Of a stretch of DNA of 64,000 bases, positions 10,667 through 23,524 are shown piece after piece. The position numbers were made by a program, and so were the translations under genes. A model generated the notes under the pieces. The model searched no databases. It was not told the DNA's origin and was given only the letters and a program-made list of their open reading frames with translations. How positions within the stretch are numbered: the first letter of the stretch is position 1; the number at the start of each line of letters is the position of its first letter. The DNA comes from Ipomoea triloba (taxonomy: Eukaryota; Streptophyta; Magnoliopsida; Solanales; Convolvulaceae): positions 16,637,839 through 16,701,838 of the forward strand of contig NC_044922.1 in the NCBI RefSeq assembly GCF_003576645.1, given 5' to 3'.

Positions 10667-11156
10667 AATATATTAACACAAACATATATTAACAGCGGAT
10701 TCAAATTAAAGGAGTAAGATCCACCAATTCTGGACCCTGGTGGTATTACTATTGATAATAGTCTTCCCCATAAATTAGAGGCAGAACAGTAGTAGTGTTT
10801 ACTTACTTGCCAATTCCATCCCCAAATTTCATCATCCTCTCCGGGCGATGCTGGCGGCGTCTCTCCAGCGGAAACATCGTAGCAAGGTTGATTCCCTTCG
10901 CTGGCTACGACACCCGCATGTATCCGGTCAAGAATATGAGCCCCTTTGGGCGCGCCATCTATGGCGCCACACACCATCGTCACTGGATATTCCGGTGGCA
11001 AGTTATATTGAGCGGCTTCACAATAGATCTCATCCAAGTAATCCTTTAGCTCCCATGACGAGTTTAAATCCCTAAACATCAACGCTCACACGGTAAAAGC
11101 TTTAAACAAATTGAAGGGTAAAAGCTAGACGGGGAAATTTGCACAAACTCACTGTA

Positions 11157-11195
11157 CTATTACAACACACCACACACACATACATACATACATAT

Positions 11196-11250
<55 letters not shown>
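11157..11250. repeat. CA/TACA/TA microsatellite in intron 4 of copy B
   Basis: CA repeats pass into TACA and then a long TA run. The duplicated segment beginning at 13247 starts inside this TA run, which makes it a likely site of assembly error. Confidence 0.9.
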
Positions 11251-13246
11251 TAGATGGATAGATAAATGCATACTTTGTATATATAATTCAAAACATATAC
11301 ATCCTCGAGTTAGATTTTTGTCAATACTCTTTTAATCGAGTTTGTGTACAAATAAATGCAATATTTGACGAGAATTATATTAAAACTTACCGGCAAAGCT
11401 TGAACTTGCGACGGAGAATAGAGAGGCCATATGGCTTGGAAGCAATTTTGTCAATAATGGACCATGATTTTTTTATAGTTTGATAACAACTCTCACTAAC
11501 TTCCTGCAACCAATATTCAAAAAATTATATTCAACAAAAAATGATATGATCTTTTATCCCAATCAGGAACTGGGAAAGAGAATATAAAAATAGAATGTAA
11601 GGTAAAATATGAAAACATTACATTATTATTATGGTTCACTGGTAGTCTGGTTTTTCAATATATGACATGCCTATTATTTATAACATTGTATTCTTAAAGT
11701 CTATCCAATTCTAATATTCTACTAATTCTAATAATATACGTAGTAATAATTTATATTCTAATGTTTCTTTGATTCTAATAATATAATAACCCCTATTATT
11801 ATAATGTTCATCTAATTCTAATTATAATTTTCAAAAAAAATCTAATTCTAATTATACAATACTTCTTATTGGTATCAAAAAATCATTATCATTATATAAT
11901 GGAAAGTTTGATTGCATGCATGCTTACCCTAAAATCTTTAGTTACTATGGAATAGTATCCATTTTGTGGTGTGATATCGTCAAAGTAGAGAACAGGAGCT
12001 GAGGAAGCCAAGGCACCCAGTGAAACATGTGGATACTTCAACCGAAACCACGAAGCAAGCACTTCACAATATAATACAAAATCCATACTTTAATTCCTCT
12101 GGAAATAAAATAAAAATATTTGAACTCAAGAAAATAAAGAATAAAAAATATATTATCATACTTCCTCCATATGATCCTCCGAAAACAATGACGGGACAAT
12201 CTTGAGCCGAGTATTCCTTTTTTATGTACAACAATACCTCTGCATAATCAGCCAAAGCTTGAGCCGAGTTGAAATAGCCACGAGTGGTGTCATCATCCAT
12301 AGCTTCTTCCATGGTTCCGAATGGAATTGATTCCCCGTAGTACCTATGCTGCATGATTAAGATAATATAATGAAAAAGAGTTGCATGGAGCATTAATATT
12401 AGTACTATGTTATTATACTAATAAACCTCAAATATATCATCGTATCACCTCTATGTAGACAAGAAGAGCCTTAAAACGAGGGGCATTATCAGTGAGAAAT
12501 CCGATGCCTAGAGGATCAGAGTCGATGGAAGATTCAGCGCCGAGCCAGGCAAAGATAGGGGAGTTTGATTGGGCGCCACCCCAGAAGTTGGAGTTGACTA
12601 TGTATCTGTGTTTGAAGGTGGCATAGCTTTGAGGTCCATAATTGAAGTGATCCAATGTTTGGTTGTAATAATAGGTTTTGAATTGAGTGTCAGAGGTAGC
12701 AGAAGTAGTCCTGTCGGAAGAAGAAGAAGACCGATATTGTCGTCGTAGGATAGAGCGGTAGAACGGAGTGAGACGAGAAATTTTGTGTGGGGTTAGAGAA
12801 AGGGAAGTTTTGGAGAAGAGAATGAGAAGAAAGAGGCATTGAATTACAACTCTTAACAACTCCATTGCAAGGAATATAATTGAAATTCAAGACTGAGATA
12901 TATGCCGTGTATATTATTATGGCTATTTATTATATGATGGATGGCCAAGAAAGTTTGTAAAATTATTCCTATTTTGGTATGAATTAGGAAAGTTTGTGTA
13001 AATTGAAATCTAATTCTACCTGTAGAAGGTCAGGTAAGATTCTTTTTTTTTCTAGACTAACAGGGAATCTATTAAATTTTATCAATTAAGTATTTATCAT
13101 TTTTGGCGGGGCCGGATTTTAGGGCTTGCAAGATGTGCAACCGCACAAGGCCCCAAAATTTTGAGGGTCCCGAATCCAATTCTGACCTAATAGTTAGTAT
13201 ATGTATTTGTGGTTATATTGGCCCAAAATTAAGTTTTTTTGCATTN

Positions 13247-13279
<33 letters not shown>

Positions 13280-15274
13280 TAGATGGATAGATAAATGCAT
13301 ACTTTGTATATATAATTCAAAACATATACATCCTCGAGTTAGATTTTTGTCAATACTCTTTTAATCGAGTTTGTGTACAAATAAATGCAATATTTGACGA
13401 GAATTATATTAAAACTTACCGGCAAAGCTTGAACTTGCGACGGAGAATAGAGAGGCCATATGGCTTGGAAGCAATTTTGTCAATAATGGACCATGATTTT
13501 TTTATAGTTTGATAACAACTCTCACTAACTTCCTGCAACCAATATTCAAAAAATTATATTCAACAAAAAATGATATGATCTTTTATCCCAATCAGGAACT
13601 GGGAAAGAGAATATAAAAATAGAATGTAAGGTAAAATATGAAAACATTACATTATTATTATGGTTCACTGGTAGTCTGGTTTTTCAATATATGACATGCC
13701 TATTATTTATAACATTGTATTCTTAAAGTCTATCCAATTCTAATATTCTACTAATTCTAATAATATACGTAGTAATAATTTATATTCTAATGTTTCTTTG
13801 ATTCTAATAATATAATAACCCCTATTATTATAATGTTCATCTAATTCTAATTATAATTTTCAAAAAAAATCTAATTCTAATTATACAATACTTCTTATTG
13901 GTATCAAAAAATCATTATCATTATATAATGGAAAGTTTGATTGCATGCATGCTTACCCTAAAATCTTTAGTTACTATGGAATAGTATCCATTTTGTGGTG
14001 TGATATCGTCAAAGTAGAGAACAGGAGCTGAGGAAGCCAAGGCACCCAGTGAAACATGTGGATACTTCAACCGAAACCACGAAGCAAGCACTTCACAATA
14101 TAATACAAAATCCATACTTTAATTCCTCTGGAAATAAAATAAAAATATTTGAACTCAAGAAAATAAAGAATAAAAAATATATTATCATACTTCCTCCATA
14201 TGATCCTCCGAAAACAATGACGGGACAATCTTGAGCCGAGTATTCCTTTTTTATGTACAACAATACCTCTGCATAATCAGCCAAAGCTTGAGCCGAGTTG
14301 AAATAGCCACGAGTGGTGTCATCATCCATAGCTTCTTCCATGGTTCCGAATGGAATTGATTCCCCGTAGTACCTATGCTGCATGATTAAGATAATATAAT
14401 GAAAAAGAGTTGCATGGAGCATTAATATTAGTACTATGTTATTATACTAATAAACCTCAAATATATCATCGTATCACCTCTATGTAGACAAGAAGAGCCT
14501 TAAAACGAGGGGCATTATCAGTGAGAAATCCGATGCCTAGAGGATCAGAGTCGATGGAAGATTCAGCGCCGAGCCAGGCAAAGATAGGGGAGTTTGATTG
14601 GGCGCCACCCCAGAAGTTGGAGTTGACTATGTATCTGTGTTTGAAGGTGGCATAGCTTTGAGGTCCATAATTGAAGTGATCCAATGTTTGGTTGTAATAA
14701 TAGGTTTTGAATTGAGTGTCAGAGGTAGCAGAAGTAGTCCTGTCGGAAGAAGAAGAAGACCGATATTGTCGTCGTAGGATAGAGCGGTAGAACGGAGTGA
14801 GACGAGAAATTTTGTGTGGGGTTAGAGAAAGGGAAGTTTTGGAGAAGAGAATGAGAAGAAAGAGGCATTGAATTACAACTCTTAACAACTCCATTGCAAG
14901 GAATATAATTGAAATTCAAGACTGAGATATATGCCGTGTATATTATTATGGCTATTTATTATATGATGGATGGCCAAGAAAGTTTGTAAAATTATTCCTA
15001 TTTTGGTATGAATTAGGAAAGTTTGTGTAAATTGAAATCTAATTCTACCTGTAGAAGGTCAGGTAAGATTCTTTTTTTTTCTAGACTAACAGGGAATCTA
15101 TTAAATTTTATCAATTAAGTATTTATCATTTTTGGCGGGGCCGGATTTTAGGGCTTGCAAGATGTGCAACCGCACAAGGCCCCAAAATTTTGAGGGTCCC
15201 GAATCCAATTCTGACCTAATAGTTAGTATATGTATTTGTGGTTATATTGGCCCAAAATTAAGTTTTTTTGCATT
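11218..15274. repeat. Direct 2.03-kb duplication with an ambiguous base at the join
   Basis: 11218-13245 and 13247-15274 appear identical at a fixed offset of 2029 bases, including introns, open frames and half of a hAT MITE. The junction at 13246 is the only N I found in the window and lies at the edge of a TA microsatellite. The first unit ends in the middle of the MITE that is complete in the second (15136-15376). A real tandem duplication this recent is possible, but an unmerged overlap between contigs explains every detail. Confidence 0.9.
13420..14894 (-). pseudogene. Carboxypeptidase copy B', exons 1-4 only
   Basis: Exons 14894-14478, 14377-14191, 14090-13957 and 13532-13420 repeat exons 1-4 of the copy at 9245-12865 without visible differences. 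They encode the signal region, the [11 protein letters not shown] block and the GGSYGG nucleophile motif. Exons 5-9, which hold the acid and base residues, are missing because the duplicated segment starts in intron 4. If the duplication is an assembly artefact this gene does not exist; if real, it is a truncated pseudogene. Confidence 0.85.
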
Positions 15275-15376
15275 TTTCTCTTTACAATTTTTCTTCAATT
15301 CACAGTTTATTTATACGTTGATAGGGCCTCACTTAGTTATTAGCATAGGGCCCCGCAAATAAAAAAACAGGCCCTG
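15136..15376. mobile_element. Small hAT-type MITE upstream of copy B'
   Basis: The ends CGGGGCCGG and CAGGCCCTG are short imperfect inverted repeats. The 8-bp flank ATTTTTGG is duplicated (15128-15135 and 15377-15384), as for hAT elements. The homologous region upstream of the copy at 35287-38806 (near 39045) shows the empty site. Confidence 0.85.
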
Positions 15377-15636
15377 ATTTTTGGTGCACGTCAGGTTAAA
15401 TGAATGAAACATTTTAATTAATTTTCTTGTGTAATCGTAGAAATAATACATGAAAGAAGAGAGGAAAGACCATGGAGAACTCAGAATCGCAATTTTTTTA
15501 ATAACTTATTACCATATATACAACATGATAACTAATAATGTAAATACCACTAAAATAGGAGTTAGTGGGATAATGGCCATACTTAAATAAATATTTATAA
15601 CAGTGTATATGTAATTCAATGAAACATTGTTGTCTT

Positions 15637-18600
15637 CTATTTCTTGAGTGCTTGAAGATCAGCATAGTAATTTGTTATCCAACGTTGTATTATCTCAACT
15701 TCTGTTTTCCGTTGCTCAGTTAACCAGTCTGGATCTGTTTCTCTCTTCCCTAGCAAGTCCAAACAGTGAGACCCTACAACACCGCCAACAAAATTGTACT
15801 TTTATCAATTTGTCATATAAGAATAATACTTTCTGTAAAAATATAATATAGACTAATGCTAGCCGTTGATAGGGGTGATAACGACTCAAAATTAAGGAAA
15901 AAAAATGCTATGAAAAATTAGTGATTATGGCAAATTCCACAAGTGTACTGGGCAAAGATTCACGGTGCTAATGTTGATATATGTTAAAGTGCATCTGACT
16001 TGAGTGCACTTTTGAATATCTAAATGCACTGATACATATTATCATATGTACCGTGAAATTTTGCTCCGTGCACTTTCAGAATTTGCAATAATTACAAAGT
16101 TTTCACTACATTATCTAAAAGAAATCTTGAATTATTGATTATCTCAAATCAATGGCTAATTTCTTTCTTTTTTATTTATTTATTTTTATTTTTTCAAAAT
16201 ACTTGTTCTGGCTTGAACCTGTCTCTTACCCCAACACATATAAAAACCAACATACCATTACGGGTAGAGACGGCAAGTATAGTATCTGATATGTTTTCCA
16301 AAACCCTGTCAATTTACAAGAAATATAAAAGAATAACATAAGATATGATGGTTGATTAATAAATAAAAAAAAAAAAAGAAACTTAAAAGAATGCCATTAT
16401 AAATTACCCTCCGCTACTATATGGATCTCTTAGTCCATTGGAGAAAATGATGTTGTTACCAAACTTGCTCAAAGCTAGTTTAATATCCTGCAATTTAAAT
16501 TTGTCATACAATACTCTTATAAAACAATATATAAATTAAGGCAAAAATTTGTGTGTGAACATCTCACAGATTCTTGTCCGTGAGACGGGTCATGTCAAAA
16601 TGAAATGCAATACTTATACTAGCAAATGTAATACTAAATGAACAATAAAATATTATTACTAATATGTGAAAATGTAATACTTTTGAAGAAAAATGCAATA
16701 CTTTTACATTAAAATATAAAAATATTACATTTGTACTCAAAATTATTACATTTTTCCTTAGTAACAAAAATTTTATTCCTGATTTAGTATTACATTTGCT
16801 AGTATAAGTAGTACATTTGTATATTGACTCGACCCAACCCGACTCATCTCATTGATAAAGATCCATGAAATGGTCTAACACAAATGTGACCCACAAATTA
16901 AAGCTTGCTTTTATATATGCATGAATTTTTTTATTAATGCCTCCTGTTGCTGTGCAACCACGCCAAAAAAGTGTAGGACAATTGGAAAATTTGTTTTGGA
17001 AAAAAATATTTGAAGAACATACATGTCCGCCGTAATAGGTTGTGATCCAATGTGGTCGAGGTGGAACATGGAAGAGATTAATGCAGTATTGAGAGAATTG
17101 TTGTAGGTCGAAAGGAGCTGGATAGAACATGGTGTCGCCGCTGTCGCGCCCAATCGGTATCACCATTTCACTACAAGTCTACACACCAAAATCTCTCATT
17201 TCTAAGCCAAATTGTATCATTATATTACATATTGATGGAGACATCAAGCACAACCCAATAAGAAAAGTCTAAGTATGTAGCTCATGCGGGATGCGAGAGT
17301 TGATGGGACACGGATAGATCAGAGAGTAGTTGGATTGCACATTTATGTTTATATATTATTTATGCTCAACATCGGGAACAATAGCTCCCTAGGCAAGGCA
17401 TGAAGGACGGGAGAACAAGGCCCGCGGACATTAGCTGCCCGAGCGTGAAGGACCGAAGAACAAGGCCAGGGGACAATAGCTGCCCGGTTGGGACATGAAG
17501 GACCTCAGGGCTTGCCTTGGCCATCCATTAAGATCGACCACCGGATAATCTCCAAGCCGGGGAGGGGGTCGATTGAACCTTGACCTAGTCTCAAGGGCCA
17601 TTTTATTTTTAGGGGGTTTGTTAAGAGATTACTTTTTATAATTAGGCCTGGTTTAGGCAAGACAACATCATGTTCTCTCTTACACATCTTTATACTATAC
17701 AAACATTTATCCAAGAGACCTTCTAGCAAAATATTTGTCTTATTTCTTTATTTTCTTCATTATCTTATTCTTAATTTTCTATTTAGAATGCTTTGGTTTG
17801 GTCTGGTCAATTAATTCCATCACATATTAACCTTCCCAGAAATGAGAAAATGTTTACTTACTTGCCATCTCCATCCTGAAATATCAATGCCGGTGTAAAG
17901 ACGACTATAGCAACTTTGATTCCCTCTACGGCTGACGACACCAGCGTGTATCCGATCAAGAATATCAGCCCCTTTGGGTGCGCCGTCTATGCCACCGCAC
18001 ACCTCCGTCACTGGATATTTCGGCGGTCCGTCATATTGAGCAGCTTCAGCGTATATCGAATTCAAGTAACTCTTTAGCTCCCAAGACGAGGTTAAGTCCC
18101 TAAATATAAACGCACAAAATAAAAGTTTGAGTGACTCTCATGTGAGGGTATCTCATGGATCAGAATTTGTGAGATGGGTCACGTCAAGATTAAAATGGAA
18201 TACTTAAAAAATGCAATACTAACCAAGAATAAAGTATTTGTTATTTATAATGAAACATATATATAGATGGTTCACATTGGTCTCCACTTCTTATTGATCT
18301 TAGAGCTTGATATGGGGTGAGATCTGAGCCGTTGATAAAAATAGATCAACAATTCAAATCAATTAAAAAAAGGTGTGTCATGAGTTGAAAGAAGCAAAGT
18401 ATAAAAATGGTGCACCATAAGTTGTAGGATGACGCACTTAAGTGTTAAAATGACGACGCACCTTCATTGTTAAACATGGAACACCTTTAAGTGTTACAAA
18501 GATGCACCTTAAACTATGGAAAGACGCACCTTAAACTTTAGACTTGACGCACCTTAAGTTTCAACCAAAAGCGCACCTTAATCACAGAAATCATGCACTA

Positions 18601-18897
18601 AGTGTAAAAAAGATGCATCTTAAGCTATGGAAAGACGCACCTTAAGTTTCAACAAAAAATGTAAAGTTCTCAACTGAAAAACTAATGCACCTTAAGCACA
18701 AAAACCACTCACTTTAAGTATTAAATTGACACACTTTAAGCACAAAAACTATACACCTTAACTTTCAAAAGTACAAAATTAAAAATGATCAAATTGCCAC
18801 TGCTTTTTTTTTTTAATAAGTTTTCTTCAATCTGGATTGTTGATTTTGATTAGATCAAGGACTGAGATTAAATCCATCTTTTAGGCACCTGATCCTT

Positions 18898-18928
<31 letters not shown>

Positions 18929-20061
18929 AGAATTAATACATACTGACAAAGATTGAACTTGCGACTGAGAATGGAGAGGCCGTTTGACTGGGAAGCAATT
19001 GTGTCAATAATGGACCAGGATTGTTTTATAGTTTGATAACAACTCTCACTAACTTCCTGCAACCAACATTCAGAAAATTCAAGCTTGCAAAAATCAACAT
19101 ATTATATGATAAGACAGAAAGTTTGAATACTTACCCTAAAGTCTTTGGTCACTACGGAATAATATCCATTTTGTGGTGTAATATTATCAAAGTAGAAAAT
19201 GGGAGCTGATGAAGCTAAGGCACCAAGAGCAATGTGTGGATACTTCAACCGAAACCACGAAGCAAGCACTTCAGGAAATAATACAACACTCAAGCTTTAA
19301 TTTAATTGCTGCCAAAACCACCAAATTATCTCTAGCAAGGGAAAAAAGGGTAATCTTGTACTTACTTCCTCCGTATGATCCTCCAACAACAATGATGGGA
19401 GAATCTTGGGCTGAGTAAGTATTCTTTATATATAACAACAGTTCTGCATAATCAGCCAAAGCTTGAGCGGAGTTCAAATAGCCACGAATGGTCTCCTTTC
19501 TTAGAGCTTCTTCCATGTTCCCGAATGGTATGGATTCCCCATAGTACCTATGCTACATGATTACCCGATAAAATATGGATCTAAATTTTAATGTGAGCTC
19601 AAACTTTTTAATTGAAACTGAACACATTCATTCTTCAATTATAGTATTACCTCTATGTAGACCAGAAGAGCCTTAAAACCAGGGGCATTGTCAGTGAGAA
19701 ATCCAACGCCTATAGGATCATAGTCAATTGGAGTTTCGGCGCCGAGCCATGCAAAGATAGGGGAGTTGAATTGGGCGCCACCCCAGAACTTAGAGTTGAC
19801 TATGTATCTCTGTTTGAAGGTGTCATAGCTTTGAGATCTGTAATTGAAGTGATCCAACGTTTGATCGTAATAATAGGTTCTGAAATCAGGAGAAAGAAGG
19901 ACTTGAGTAGCAGACGAAGAAGAGTCTCGCTGGCGTAGAATTGAGGCGTAGAATGGAGTGAGCCTGGGAATTTTGTGTATGGTTTTAGAAAGGGAAGTTG
20001 TTGAGGAGAGAATAAGAAGAAGAGACAGACATTGAATAACAAGTGTTAAGCAATATTCCAT
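15637..20061 (-). CDS. Pro-X carboxypeptidase-like S28 peptidase, copy C
   Basis: Nine exons: 20061-19651, 19552-19366, 19268-19135, 19056-18944, 18099-17862, 17178-17023, 16487-16408, 16305-16256 and 15773-15637. They sum to 1506 nt, a 501-aa protein with no stop. The N-terminus ([20 protein letters not shown]) is a signal peptide, so the enzyme should enter the secretory route and act in the vacuole or cell wall. By family knowledge it releases C-terminal residues from peptides ending Pro-X. The predicted triad is Ser196 in GGSYGG, Asp434 in GLRDPYS and His459 in SHCLDL. Exon lengths equal those of the copy at 35287 except exons 1, 5 and 6, which differ by multiples of three. Introns hold several insertions. 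The start is set by alignment with copies B and D. Function in the plant is not shown by the sequence. Confidence 0.9.
16553..16855. mobile_element. Foldback MITE in intron 6 of copy C
   Basis: A block with GTGAGACGGGTCATGTCAA near its left end is partly complementary to the right end (GACCCAACCCGACTCATCTCAT). The AT-rich interior repeats AATGCAATACTT and TTACATTT motifs in inverted fashion. A related half copy lies in intron 4 at about 18139-18240. Target duplication not resolved. Confidence 0.55.
17280..17800. mobile_element. Insertion with short tandem units in intron 5 of copy C
   Basis: Absent from intron 5 of the other copies. It is more GC-rich than the surrounding intron and contains three imperfect units of about 45-55 bp (each with ACAATAGCTGCCC or similar and GAACAAGGCC), then a region rich in TTTT/CTCT. 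It may be a solo LTR or part of a non-autonomous LTR element. I could not fix its ends or a target duplication. Confidence 0.4.
18300..18870. repeat. Degenerate minisatellite in intron 4 of copy C
   Basis: About a dozen diverged units of roughly 25-35 bp share GACGCACCTTAAG-like cores. They are bounded by sequences that look like weak inverted repeats around AGATCTGAGCCGTTGAT and TTGATTAGATCAAGGACTG. It probably expanded within a MITE. No coding role. Confidence 0.6.
18897..18924. repeat. TA microsatellite
   Basis: A run of about 13 TA units in intron 4, close to the exon 4 donor of copy C. Confidence 0.9.
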
Positions 20062-20133
20062 GGCAATTCAAGGCTGAGATTCCTAGCTATGCTAGCTTGT
20101 AAAATATGATCTCAGCTTCTGCCTGATCTCAAA

Positions 20134-20141
20134 TATTTATA
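20134..20141 (-). promoter_or_regulatory. TATA box candidate for copy C
   Basis: The minus strand reads TATAAATA about 73 bp before the start codon at 20061, a normal distance for a plant TATA box with a short leader. Copy B has a weaker equivalent near 12922-12934. No transcript evidence is available. Confidence 0.5.
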
Positions 20142-20144
20142 CTA

Positions 20145-21922
20145 AAACTAGCTAGGGGATTGGGCTGGCATGGATTTATTCTTATTTCTTACCCCAAGCA
20201 CCAATCTCACCACATTTCATTAATATACTAAGGGGGTGTGTTTAATTAAGACTTCAATAAATTCTTTAAAGTTTTAAAAGATTTCATTAATATACTAAAG
20301 GGGTATTTATAATCTCAATTAATCCTAACGTACTGTACTTTAATTTAATAGGAATAATAACTTGTACTGTTTGTCTTGAACTAAAGAATTTAATTATAAT
20401 TATTTTCATTTTTTATATTGCAGCAGTTAGCAACATAATTTTATATAATTATTTTTATATTTTATGTAATTTAGTAGGGACCCTACCATGCATATTCCGA
20501 CTACTCAAAAAGCACTACCATCAACATTGATCTTTACAAAACTTTTCTTCTTCTATTGGTCGAATCGACTAATATTACTAAAATTCTTTTACCCTTTTTA
20601 TATATCTTTTAAAGCACAAAAGATAACAACATGCAAGGTAGAAAATTTCAAAAGTTTATTATCTGTTTTCTACCAAAAAATAAAAATAATAAAAATAAAA
20701 ATAAAAATAAAAAGAATTAATGGTTGAATCATTTGAGATCATATTGCTGTTATTAAAAAGAAAAAAAAAAAACAAATAGAACTTTTCAACCATGGTGTGG
20801 AAGAAGAAAATATATTGGAATGGTGACTTTTTTGCATTTGCGGAAAGACTCTTTTTTGTCACCAGAATTACACGTCAAATACTCATATGAGAAAAGTGTT
20901 AAATATGTCTATTAAGTTGATTGAATAGTGTAATTAAACATCTAACTGAAAAAAGTTTTGCTGAAGGACTTTAAATCAATAAAAAAAATGCAATTGAATC
21001 TTAGTATTAACTATTTAGTAACTTACTATTGATTTAACATTGATTAGAGTTTAATGTGACTGCAAGGGCCTAGCGTCCTTTCATACTGGACTACTGGAGT
21101 CTCCTCCTCATTGATCTAAAAAATGTACATTTATTCAAATGTGGAGGTGACCAAGCTCATCAATTGAAAAATCTTGTTGACGCAATAATTTGATAAGTTA
21201 GACTAGACGGCTTTGAAAACTACTTTCGGTTTAACTCGTCAAAGCAATTAAGACAATCAAACAATAATGGTTAGGAGCTGAGTAGATACTACATGGAATC
21301 GTTGCACTTAACGCAGAGTCAATGCACTCATTAGGGTGCACAACAATTATTAATGAGTCATTGCACTTACTGAGAGGAGTATTATTGCACTTATTATAGA
21401 TACATGTTGTACTTATATGGAGTCGATTCACTTATTAGACTAGAGTCGGAATAAATACTAAGCTCATGTGACAAGCGGGGGACATGCGAAAAAAAGTTGT
21501 ACTTGAACTATCTAATAACAATACCACTTGTTTGTTTACTTACTCGTAAATACTTTTCGGTAACATTATTACCGTCGATTGTACAACAATTTAAAAAATA
21601 AATTAAAAATGATTGAATATGCCCGGCACCACAGGACTATCACATCTGTATTAGCTAGGGATGGCAATATGCCCCCGCCCCCGCCCCACCCCGCCATGCC
21701 CCGTTGTGATCCCTAATCTGAATAAATGTACAAGTATAGTCGTCAATGTCAAAACCATGATAACTTAGTCATCAATGATTATTTTTTATTTTTTATTTTT
21801 ATTTATAGTTATGGGTTCAATTATCCTATTTGCTTGTCATAAGAGTTTATTTGACATTTTTCATATATACCCGAGGATGGAACTAACACAACATGTGAAT
21901 ATTTAAATCATTAAATTTAAAA

Positions 21923-21960
<38 letters not shown>
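20145..21960. other. Intergenic AT-rich region upstream of copy C
   Basis: No gene is seen on either strand. It includes a run of AAAAT repeats near 20690-20715, a region with repeated TTGCACTTA-type motifs (21290-21430), and a short C-rich patch near 21672-21705 of a kind common at ends of plant hAT-like repeats. Confidence 0.5.
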
Positions 21961-21968
<8 letters not shown>

Positions 21969-21974
21969 TTCTAT

Positions 21975-22195
21975 TCAAATGTGGCCGCGCCTTCCTGTGC
22001 GGCCGTGCGGTTTACACCACTCAATGTTAAAAAATACACCACTCAATGTTACGAAATGCACCACAATGAAAATGCATTTCTTAATATGAAATGCACAACT
22101 TATTTGTGTGGTGCATTTCTTAATATTAAGTGGTACATTTCTTAACATTGAGTGGTGTAAACCGCACGACCGCACGGGAAGGCGCGGCCAGACCT
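21975..22195. mobile_element. Foldback MITE with GC-rich ends
   Basis: The left part (GGCCGCGCCTTCC..., then GTGCGGTTTACACCACTCAA) is the reverse complement of the right part (TTGAGTGGTGTAAACCGCAC...GGAAGGCGCGGCC), giving arms of about 90 bp. It lies between two TA microsatellites (about 21940-21968 and 22204-22234). No target duplication resolved. Confidence 0.75.
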
Positions 22196-22202
22196 GAACA
22201 TG

Positions 22203-22233
<31 letters not shown>

Positions 22234-22554
22234 TGAAGTATAAAAAATAGATAATAAATATTAAAAAAAAAATTTTTAATAGGCAGGTGAAAAATCTATC
22301 GTTATTTTATAGTCATATTAAATTTCAACTAGTTCATAAATAAAGTTATGGTCAAACTCCATAGTATAGAATTTTTTCAATGCCAATATCTCTAATAATA
22401 AGGTTAAAAATTCGGTAGAATAAAAATCCTAACATAATTAATCTCGACCAATTATGTAACACATTTTGAAAGGTAAGTTTTATGTGAGACCATATTTGAT
22501 AATCTCAAAAACATAGAGTTAATATCAATCTTCGTACCCAGATATTTATTTATT

Positions 22555-22972
22555 GAGTTAATTCTATTTTTTATCATAGATTTATAGGTGGCAGTCAACT
22601 TTTAGTCTCTTTTTATCAGAACATTCCCATTTGATCCTACTATTATTGTTGCATGGCCATTTGTTGTCCTTTATCAACAAAACAATTTAAATGTCCTTAA
22701 ATACAAAAGCATTTCGGTCTTTAATTATAGTTTTTTCAAAAAAAAAAAAAAAACAAACAAACATAAAATATAGTGGGGTCAACTCACTTTGTATAAAAAC
22801 GATCAAAATTTTCATGTATTTAACAACATTTTAACGGTTTTGTTAACGGAGGGCTCAGAAATGGTTATGACACAATAATACCAAGACCAAATGAGGATGT
22901 GTTGATTAAAAACAAAAAGAACTAAAAGTGGACTGTCACCTATAAATCTAAGACCAACAATGAAATTAACTC
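22555..22972. mobile_element. Mutator-type foldback MITE
   Basis: The left end GAGTTAATTCTATTTTTTAT and the complement of the right end GAGTTAATTTCATTGTTGGT continue into matching ATAGATTTATAGGTGGCAG arms. The flank TTTATTTATT occurs on both sides, consistent with a 9-10 bp target duplication, though it is repetitive. The GAG...CTC ends match the MITEs at 3176 and 62326. Confidence 0.75.
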
Positions 22973-23080
22973 TTTATTTATTTATTTATTTAGGGTTGAA
23001 GTTGATTTGGGGATGAAGATCTCAATTTTTGCGTGGAGCTTAATAAGGGGAAGAAGGAATCATCCCAAATGGTATAAGGA

Positions 23081-23260
23081 TGATAAATTACCATTAAGAC
23101 CCTACTTATAACTGCCAACTAGCATAATTTTTAACAAAGGACTAAATTGTGTAAAGTCATCAAAGTCGATGATTAAATTGAGCACAAAAAGTCATTTAGG
23201 ATTAAATGGAGTAAAATCACTATAGTCGAGGACTATATTAGGTATTAACTCCAAAACATA
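23081..23260. mobile_element. Right half of a Mutator-type MITE
   Basis: The stretch ends in TATTAACTCC after phrases such as TAGTCGAGGACTATATTAGG that are typical of the right arm of the foldback family. The left arm is not found, so this is a truncated copy. Confidence 0.4.
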
Positions 23261-23524
23261 TATGAGGCATTAAAAATGGGTCTTGAGGATAAACGTAGTT
23301 ATTTCATTAAATCATAACATAAAACGTTTACATCAACGATCAATGAAATGATAAACCATTCCTTACAGTCAGACATGGGGACGGTGGTGGGAGGCAGAAG
23401 CCTAGCTGTGGAGGAGGGCAGAGGTGGTGACCGGCTGCGGTGGTGGAAAAAAATGGGTCTTGAGTTTTTGTTTTATTATTATTATTTTTTAAATTTTAAC
23501 TACATGGATCTACTCATCTGCTAC

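Larger units (their letters stand above)
9245..12865 (-). pseudogene. Pro-X carboxypeptidase-like gene, copy B, frameshifted in exon 6
   Basis: Nine exons by GT-AG junctions: 12865-12449, 12348-12162, 12061-11928, 11503-11391, 11071-10807, 10089-9933, 9799-9720, 9623-9574 and 9381-9245. The product would be a secreted or vacuolar S28 serine carboxypeptidase that removes C-terminal residues after proline. It has an N-terminal hydrophobic signal, the nucleophile motif GGSYGG across exons 2/3, the acid in GLRDPYS (exon 7) and the base in SHCLDL (exon 9). Exon 6 is 157 nt against 153 in the copy at 35287: AGTT is tandemly duplicated (plus strand GCAGAACTAACTGGG at about 9993), giving a stop a few codons later, before the acid and base residues. 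Summed exons are 1540 nt, or 1536 without the extra four, a clean 511-aa frame. The change could be a real null allele or a sequencing error. Confidence 0.85.
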
